A DNA stretch of 17,649 nucleotides from Oscillospiraceae bacterium. GTDB taxonomy: Bacteria > Bacillota > Clostridia > Oscillospirales > Oscillospiraceae. The stretch is taken from NCBI GenBank assembly GCA_017936205.1, contig JAGBGB010000335.1, positions 1 to 17,649 of the forward strand. Reading direction: 5' to 3'. Below, piece by piece: positions 12,406 to 17,649 of this stretch (its first letter is position 1; every line of letters begins with the position of its first letter). The position numbers were made by a program, and so were the translations under genes. The notes beneath the pieces were generated by a model, which saw only the letters and a program-made list of their open reading frames with translations, had not been told where the DNA came from and ran no database searches.

Positions 12406-15400
12406 ATGAATTGGTTTGTATTGGGCATTGAGCCGACGAAGGATAAAAAGGTCATTACTGCTGCCTATCGGCAGAAGCTGCGGGAAACCAATCCGGAGGA
12501 TAAGCCGGAGGAATTTAAGGCACTTAGAGCAGCCTATGAGGAGGCTCTGAAGCTGGCAGAAAAGCAGGAAGCACCGAAGCAGTTCGGTTCTGACCCTGTG
12601 GGACAGTGGGAGAAGCAGTTGTGTGAGCTGTATGGGGACTTCCGCCGAAGGATCGACCCCCAGCAATGGAGGCCTCTGCTGGAACAGGAGCTCTGTCAGG
12701 CTCCGGATACTCGTCTGAGGGTGGAGGAGACACTGCTGAAATTCCTCATGAAGCATTATCGTCTGCCACAGAGGGTGTGGCAGCTTTTGGATGAGACCTT
12801 CTCCTTCTGTGACAGGAGGGAGGAGCTGTATGAGAGCTATCCTCGTGACTTTGTGGACTACGCCATTATCAGCGGTGTTCGCAATGAGCCCAACCTGAAT
12901 TATGACCTGTTCCGTCCCGGTGAGGATGGAGAGGTCTGTGATCAGTATTATACCCTGTATTTGCAGATCATTCAGGGAAGCCCCGATGAAAGCGGCCCCC
13001 TGTTGGAGCAGTTGGAGGCTCTGTCGGAATTCCATCCCTACGGGAAGCTCATTGGCTACCGCAACCTTATCAGCAGCGGCAGAGAGGCTGAGGGCGTGGA
13101 AGGGATCCATGCGCTGGCTCGGAGCTATCCTTCCGACACCGGGCTCCTGTATGCTTCTGCGGAGCTGTATCTCCGAGAAGGGAACGTGGAGACTGCGGAG
13201 CCTCTGCTCCGTGAGATCCTTCGGATGAACCCGGAGCATATCTATGCAGGCTACGGTCTTGCTCAGTGTTACGGAGCCAGAGGGGAATATCTTGAGGCAA
13301 AGAAGCTCGTATATGAATTGATCCCCCAAAGTGCAGAGAATTTGAATCTGCAGGCAGAGCTTCATGCTAAGCTGCAGGAATGGAATGAAGCCTTGATCCC
13401 CATTCTGCTGCAGCGTTGGCAGGAGGAGCCTGCGGATACGGAAAACGGCATCCAATTGGCTTGGGCATATATGCAGAACGAACGGATCCAAGAGGCAGAA
13501 GAGATCGCACAACAGCTGGACCCCCAAAGGACAAAGCCCTGTGACTATTACAATCTCTATGCCAAGGTGCTATACCGCCGGGAGAAGGACGAGGCAGCCC
13601 TGAGCCATGCCATAGAGCTGGAGAGGTGCATTCGCTCCCTGACTGCACAGGAGGATATTGAGAAATGGCAGAAGCGTCTGCCGGAGATCCTTCAGCTTCA
13701 GGCAAGCTGCCTGATGAATCTGGAGCGACAGGGGGAAGCGAAGGAAAAGCTGGAGGCGGCTCTGGAGCTGGATCCCCATAACACAGAGCAGCTGTGTAAT
13801 ATGTCGAAGCTGCTGTATGCCATGGGTGATTACGCTTATGCAGCAGAGATAGCACAGCGGCAGCTCCGCTTAGAGCCGGAGTCCTGGACAGCAGAACGGC
13901 TCCTTGCAGTGGTCTACTACCGTCTGCATGAGGATCGGGCTGCCATTGAGGCGGTTGACCGTGCTCTGGAATATCAGCGATGGGATCTGGATCTGTATAC
14001 CATCAAGGCACAGATCCTGCTACGGAACCAGGTCTGGGAGGGAGTCCACGAGATCCTGAATTTCTTGGAGGAAACCGGGGCTCCTCAGGATATTTCCGTG
14101 GAATATGTCCGTGCTCGCCTTGTGGAGGAGGAGCAACAGGACAAGGCGAAGGCACTGAAGCTGTATAAGCAGCTTCTTGACCGAGTAGAGGAGGGAGAGC
14201 TCCTTCTGTGGGATTCCGATCTCTACTTCCGTGTGGCGAAGCTCTCCCAAACCCCGGAAATGGATGATGCCGCCGTGGAGGAGCTGCTGCAGCTCTTAGA
14301 TCGTGCCTTGGAGCAGGATCGACTCAATGAGGATTGCCTGCGGCTGAAGGCGAAGCTGCTGAAGGACCATGACCGTTATGAAGAGGCGGTTGAAATGTTC
14401 CTTGCCCTCCGAGAGAAGGATCCCGATTCCCTTATGATACTGCGTAGCTTAGGCAGCCTGTATTATGAAAAGGTAAAGCGATACGCACCGGAGGCATTGG
14501 AGTGCTTCGAACAGATCTTAGAGCGGAGCCCCTCTCCGGAATGCTGCTTTTTTGCAGCCAATTGCAAGCATTACATGGGAGATTTGGAGGGTGCTGCGGC
14601 ATTCTTCCGACGAGAGCTGGAGCTGGATCCTGACGATATAGACGGCTATAACGGCATGGCTGATATACGGGAGACTCAAGGCAGATATGAGGAGGCTCTG
14701 GAGTATTTGGAGCAGGCTCTGCAGATCATGGACAGCCATGGGGAATTCTATGACTGGATCGTAGAGCATAAGCTCCGTGTGCTGCGTCGTATGGGCTGTT
14801 GGGAGCAGGCTCTGTCTGCGGCAGGGGCTGCAATAGAGCACTATGACTTCCCTCAGGGCTATGAGCTGTCCTTTGACATCTGCTGCCAGTTTGGACAGTG
14901 GGATCGGGCAGAGGAAGTGATCAAGGAATGGACAAAGGCTTGTAAGGGCGATACTGCTCCTCTGGCTGCCCGTGGGAAGCTGTTGCTCATGCAGGGAAAG
15001 ATGATGAAGGCGACCCTTGCTATGGGGACTGCAAAGCATCGGATGACCGAGGAACAGGTAGTGGACTTCCGTCTGCTCCTTGCGGAGTTGGAGGGAAATG
15101 CAGTCCGACAAATGAGCATCTGGGCACAGCGGGTCAAGGCAGATCCTGTGGATGACTATGCCCTTATGCACTTCGCCCACGCCCTGTGGCGATATGGAGA
15201 TGTGGAACGGGCACAGAAGATCGCAGCCAAGGCTCTGAAGCGATTGGATGCCATTCTGGAACGCTATCGTATCGATGAAGCCCTCTATCGCAGCCGCCGC
15301 AGCTTGGTTCTTGCCATTCTGGGCAGAGGGGAGGAAGCAAGGCAAGAGCTGAGCAGAACACGCGACCTGAGTCTGTGCAGCTTCTGTCCCTACGGAAGCT

Positions 15401-15555
15401 GCAAGGATGCAGATGTATATGAGGCCATGATCGAGGAGATCTTGGGAGATCCCAAGAAGGCTCTGGAGCTCTGCCGCAAGGGACGGGAGAAGTGGCAGGA
15501 TGAAACGGACTTCGCAGCCATTGAGGCTGCTTTGAAGAAAAAAGGAGTGAAATAA
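12406..15555 (+). CDS. J-like N-terminal domain + TPR repeat protein, HscC partner
   Basis: A 1049-residue cytosolic protein without signal peptide. Residues 1-50 follow the J-domain pattern: [20 protein letters not shown], then [14 protein letters not shown]; the loop that normally holds the Hsp70-activating HPD reads NPED (29-32). The rest is largely helical TPR-type repeats; the clearest read [34 protein letters not shown] and [14 protein letters not shown]. Near the C terminus there is a Cys cluster, C991-x2-C994-x4-C999. ATG 12406 has AAAGGAGG 7 bases upstream; the frame extends to a GTG at 12370, but that codon lies upstream of the predicted transcription start. Its stop overlaps the hscC start by one base, so the two are translationally coupled. 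I infer a co-chaperone or client adaptor for that Hsp70, like DjlB/DjlC with E. coli HscC. Confidence 0.82.
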   Translation: MNWFVLGIEPTKDKKVITAAYRQKLRETNPEDKPEEFKALRAAYEEALKLAEKQEAPKQFGSDPVGQWEKQLCELYGDFRRRIDPQQWRPLLEQELCQAPDTRLRVEETLLKFLMKHYRLPQRVWQLLDETFSFCDRREELYESYPRDFVDYAIISGVRNEPNLNYDLFRPGEDGEVCDQYYTLYLQIIQGSPDESGPLLEQLEALSEFHPYGKLIGYRNLISSGREAEGVEGIHALARSYPSDTGLLYASAELYLREGNVETAEPLLREILRMNPEHIYAGYGLAQCYGARGEYLEAKKLVYELIPQSAENLNLQAELHAKLQEWNEALIPILLQRWQEEPADTENGIQLAWAYMQNERIQEAEEIAQQLDPQRTKPCDYYNLYAKVLYRREKDEAALSHAIELERCIRSLTAQEDIEKWQKRLPEILQLQASCLMNLERQGEAKEKLEAALELDPHNTEQLCNMSKLLYAMGDYAYAAEIAQRQLRLEPESWTAERLLAVVYYRLHEDRAAIEAVDRALEYQRWDLDLYTIKAQILLRNQVWEGVHEILNFLEETGAPQDISVEYVRARLVEEEQQDKAKALKLYKQLLDRVEEGELLLWDSDLYFRVAKLSQTPEMDDAAVEELLQLLDRALEQDRLNEDCLRLKAKLLKDHDRYEEAVEMFLALREKDPDSLMILRSLGSLYYEKVKRYAPEALECFEQILERSPSPECCFFAANCKHYMGDLEGAAAFFRRELELDPDDIDGYNGMADIRETQGRYEEALEYLEQALQIMDSHGEFYDWIVEHKLRVLRRMGCWEQALSAAGAAIEHYDFPQGYELSFDICCQFGQWDRAEEVIKEWTKACKGDTAPLAARGKLLLMQGKMMKATLAMGTAKHRMTEEQVVDFRLLLAELEGNAVRQMSIWAQRVKADPVDDYALMHFAHALWRYGDVERAQKIAAKALKRLDAILERYRIDEALYRSRRSLVLAILGRGEEARQELSRTRDLSLCSFCPYGSCKDADVYEAMIEEILGDPKKALELCRKGREKWQDETDFAAIEAALKKKGVK

Positions 15556-17243
15556 TGCTGATCGGCATTGATCTGGGGACTACCAACAGTCTGGTCGCCT
15601 GCTTCCGCAACGGTCGGGCTGAGATCATTCCCAACCGACTGGGGGAGCATCTGACTCCCTCTGTTGTAAGCATTGACTCAGAGGGCACGGTCTATGTAGG
15701 CCGCTCTGCCAAGGAACGAGCCATTATCCACCCTATGGAGAGTGCGGCTGTATTTAAGAGAGGCATGGGCACGGATCGGGAGTATGTTTTAGGAGAGCGG
15801 CACCTTCGGGCGGAGGAGCTGTCCTCCCTGATCCTCCGCAGCCTGAAGGAGGATGCGGAGCATTATCTGGGAGAAACGGTCACCGAGGCGATCATCAGCG
15901 TTCCTGCCTACTTCAACGATCACCAGCGGAAGGCAACGGTTCGTGCAGGGGAAATGGCAGGATTGAATGTAAGTCGTATTATCAATGAGCCTACGGCAGC
16001 AGCCATTGCCCACGGTATTACAGAGAAGCAGGATGCCTGCTATCTGGTGTTCGATCTGGGTGGGGGAACCTTCGATGTATCCGTGCTGGAGCTGTACGAC
16101 TCCATTATGGAGGTTCATGCCATTGCAGGGGATAACTTCATTGGGGGAGAGGACTTTACGGAGCTGCTGTACCGCCTGTTCCTGAAGCACACAGGAGTGG
16201 ATCCCAACAGCTTGGATCTGCAAATGGAGGCAGAGCTGCGGAGAACGGCAGAAAGCTGCAAATGTGCCTTCTCTCACAATGAAGAGATCTTCATGTGCTG
16301 CAGTATCAACGGGCAGCTACACGGTATGCGGCTGACCTTGGAGGAGTATGAGCGAGCCTGTGAGCCTCTTTTAGAGCGGCTGCGCCGCCCTCTGGAACGG
16401 AGCCTGAAGGATGCCCGAGTGACCTTGGAGGAAATCGATCGGATCGTTCCCGTAGGGGGAGCCACCAGACTGCCTGTGGTGCAGCGGTTCCTTGCCAAGC
16501 TGTTTAAGCGGATGCCGGAGCCGGGACTGGATCCGGACGAGGCAGTTGCCATCGGTGCAGCTCTGCAGTGCGGGCTAAAAAGCCGTGACAAGGAGCTGCG
16601 AGAGGTGGTCCTGACGGATGTGTGTCCCTTTACTCTGGGCACAGAGATCGTCATGGATAACGGCTACTTCGAGGAATCGGGACACTATCTGCCCATTATT
16701 GAACGGAACACCATTATTCCCGTGAGCCGCACGGAAACCGTGTATACCGCCCACGATGACCAGACCCGTGTGAATGTGCGGATCCTACAGGGAGAGAGCC
16801 GTATGGCACAGAACAATGTTCTCTTAGGGGAGCTGTCTGTTCCTGTGCCACCGGGGCCCAAGGGACGGGAGAGCTTGGATATTACCTACACCTATGATGT
16901 CAATGCCCTCTTAGAGGTAGACGTGCTGGTTCGCTCCACAGGCTTCCGACGGAAGCTGCTGATCCGTAGCAGCCGAAGCCCCTTGAGTCAGGAGGAGGCA
17001 GAGGAGCGGATGAAGCTGCTGCAATACCTGAAGCTGAATCCCCGAGACGAGGAGCCCAACCGCCTGCTACTCCTGCGAGGAGAACGACTCTATGAGGAGG
17101 CTATGTCCGAGACCCGAGCATGGCTGGATCATGCCATTACGGAATTCGAGCAGGTGCTGAAGAAAAAGGATCGTCTGCAGATCCAGAGGGCAAGAGAAAA
17201 GCTAAAGGATATTCTGGATGAGATCGAATACGGCTCCAATTAG
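15555..17243 (+). CDS. hscC: Hsp70-family chaperone, HscC type
   Basis: A 562-residue Hsp70. Nucleotide-binding domain motifs: GIDLGTTNS (4-12), the second phosphate loop [12 protein letters not shown] (165-176), [12 protein letters not shown] (143-154), and adenosine motif [12 protein letters not shown] (299-310). The interdomain linker region reads [12 protein letters not shown] (351-362). The substrate-binding domain is short and the C terminus lacks the long DnaK lid tail. The total length, FKRGMGT (67-73) and the C-terminal [20 protein letters not shown] fit the HscC subfamily (E. coli HscC is about 556 residues) better than DnaK. The ATG overlaps the preceding stop as TAATG, with AAAGGAG 7 bases upstream inside the upstream gene. 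There is no grpE or dnaJ nearby, so this is a specialised chaperone and not the housekeeping one. Confidence 0.93.
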   Translation: MLIGIDLGTTNSLVACFRNGRAEIIPNRLGEHLTPSVVSIDSEGTVYVGRSAKERAIIHPMESAAVFKRGMGTDREYVLGERHLRAEELSSLILRSLKEDAEHYLGETVTEAIISVPAYFNDHQRKATVRAGEMAGLNVSRIINEPTAAAIAHGITEKQDACYLVFDLGGGTFDVSVLELYDSIMEVHAIAGDNFIGGEDFTELLYRLFLKHTGVDPNSLDLQMEAELRRTAESCKCAFSHNEEIFMCCSINGQLHGMRLTLEEYERACEPLLERLRRPLERSLKDARVTLEEIDRIVPVGGATRLPVVQRFLAKLFKRMPEPGLDPDEAVAIGAALQCGLKSRDKELREVVLTDVCPFTLGTEIVMDNGYFEESGHYLPIIERNTIIPVSRTETVYTAHDDQTRVNVRILQGESRMAQNNVLLGELSVPVPPGPKGRESLDITYTYDVNALLEVDVLVRSTGFRRKLLIRSSRSPLSQEEAEERMKLLQYLKLNPRDEEPNRLLLLRGERLYEEAMSETRAWLDHAITEFEQVLKKKDRLQIQRAREKLKDILDEIEYGSN

Positions 17244-17325
17244 GCTTATGGGATGAATAAGGCTTTGCTTAGTGGATAATTGACAGCTTCACAAAATAGA
17301 AGACCAAGCAAAAGGTGGGATTTCT

Positions 17326-17394
17326 ATGTATTATGATATTGTTGCTATGCAGGAAGGATATCGGGGAACAGCAAGGGCATTTCCTGAAATGTAA
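17326..17394 (+). CDS. Possible 22-residue peptide, unrecognised
   Basis: AAAAGGTGGGA stands 5 bases before an ATG that opens a 22-codon frame (MYYDIVAMQEGYRGTARAFP and two more) ending in TAA. No family is recognised and no clear promoter is seen. It may be the decayed start of a longer gene, a leader peptide ahead of the hairpin at 17400, or chance. Confidence 0.2.
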   Translation: MYYDIVAMQEGYRGTARAFPEM

Positions 17395-17436
17395 AAAGAA
17401 CGGTTCTGTGTGTCGTAAAATGACGCATAGAACCGT
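17394..17436 (-). terminator. Hairpin with minus-strand terminator character
   Basis: ACGGTTCT (17400-17407) pairs exactly with AGAACCGT (17429-17436) and the stem continues inward with wobble pairs to about 15 bp. On the minus strand it is followed by TCTTTTTA, as in an intrinsic terminator for a leftward transcript entering from the right. On the plus strand there is no T tract after it. Confidence 0.5.
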
Positions 17437-17498
17437 CCTGCGTTATGTCTTGTTATCGCCCCTGTATGTGGAGCCCGGATACTTGAAAAACAGAGCAA

Positions 17499-17510
17499 CA
17501 AATTCCGATT
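17499..17510 (+). repeat. Solo terminus of the ~210-bp repeat family
   Basis: CAAATTCCGATT is identical to the first 12 bases of the repeat family's inverted end, but the rest of the element does not follow. It may be the remnant of a deleted copy. Confidence 0.4.
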
Positions 17511-17572
17511 CAGGTTATAACCTTTAATAAGCAAACCGCTATATAGCAAGGCCTTCAGCGAAAATCATGCGC

Positions 17573-17610
17573 TGTAGGGGCGAAGCTGTGTCTTCGCCCG
17601 TGGCACTACG
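17573..17610. repeat. Small palindromic repeat with GGGCGAAG stem
   Basis: GGGCGAAG (17578-17585) and CTTCGCCC (17592-17599) form an 8-bp stem, flanked by GTAG and CTAC. The GTAGGGGCG start is shared with the arms of the ~210-bp repeats, so this may be a related, smaller family. It is a single copy here. Confidence 0.45.
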
Positions 17611-17649
17611 ATTTTGAACCATACTCAAAAAGAACGATGCTCTTTGCCA

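Larger units (their letters stand above)
17244..17649. other. Gene-poor tail with hairpins and degenerate repeats
   Basis: No convincing gene in 406 bases. What can be seen: a possible 22-codon reading frame with a ribosome binding site (17326-17394), a hairpin at 17400-17436, a solo repeat terminus at 17499-17510 and a different palindromic repeat at 17573-17610. No good terminator for hscC is visible on the plus strand immediately after its stop. Confidence 0.6.

Noticed and set aside
12361..13527. 388-codon minus-strand frame opposite the J-like/TPR gene
   Set aside because: The Leu- and Gln-rich composition is what a reverse reading of Glu/Leu-rich helical repeats gives; the plus strand has the promoter, ribosome site and coupling to hscC.
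14518..15345. 275-codon minus-strand frame inside the J-like/TPR gene
   Set aside because: Shadow frame; composition and lack of motifs match antisense of the TPR region.
15555..17243. The Hsp70 as housekeeping dnaK
   Set aside because: It is too short, lacks the DnaK C-terminal tail, and has no grpE or dnaJ neighbour; length and C-terminal motifs fit HscC.

Overview
The window looks like chromosomal DNA of a low-to-mid-GC anaerobic Firmicute, most likely a gut clostridium of the Oscillospiraceae/Ruminococcaceae type. The signs are strong AAAGGAGG-type ribosome binding sites, frequent TTG and GTG starts, TG-extended -10 promoters, an SLH-domain surface protein, a DUF362 ferredoxin-type protein, and short palindromic intergenic repeats rich in GTAGGGGCGCGC. 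Genus cannot be assigned from the sequence alone. I see no transposase, integrase, phage gene, CRISPR array, tRNA or rRNA.

Layout. 1-411: direct repeats, a truncated and a full copy of a ~210-bp palindromic repeat, and the psuG terminator. 412-2499 (minus): a pseudouridine catabolism operon, psuK (kinase with N-terminal winged helix) then psuG (glycosidase), with its own promoter. 2507-3031 (minus): a GNAT acetyltransferase. 3060-3340: repeat copy 2 and a divergent promoter region. 3367-6545 (plus): an aromatic-acid-exporter-like (FUSC) membrane protein, a LysM + M14 peptidase of the gamma-D-glutamyl-diaminopimelate type, a cytidylate-kinase-like protein, and a thioredoxin-fold protein lacking CxxC. 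6531-8768 (minus): operon tsaE-tsaB-DUF362 ferredoxin-type protein. 8908-10053 (plus): a RodA/FtsW-family SEDS glycosyltransferase. 10118-10327: repeat copy 3. 10419-11963 (plus): a secreted protein with three SLH domains. 12106-12316: repeat copy 4. 12406-17243 (plus): a two-gene chaperone operon, a 1049-residue J-like/TPR protein translationally coupled to an HscC-type Hsp70. 17244-17649: no convincing gene, two hairpins and degenerate repeat pieces.

How the genes work together. psuK and psuG make a salvage pathway (pseudouridine to pseudouridine 5'-phosphate to uracil plus ribose 5-phosphate). tsaE and tsaB belong to the t6A tRNA-modification machinery. RodA, the M14 peptidase and the SLH protein relate to the cell wall and surface. 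The J-like/TPR protein and HscC probably form a dedicated chaperone pair; its degenerate J motif (NPED where HPD is expected) is the most interesting protein-level feature.

The most interesting DNA-level feature is the repeat family. Four full copies share 18-bp inverted ends, a 25-bp GC-rich stem and two hairpins that start directly at the end of that stem, so the predicted fold is a three-way junction. Three of the four copies sit within about 2-14 bp of an intrinsic terminator; the fourth lies in what is probably the 5' leader of the GNAT gene. Separately, two genes (starts at 4305 and 6255) have their ribosome binding site inside the 3' arm of a terminator-like hairpin.
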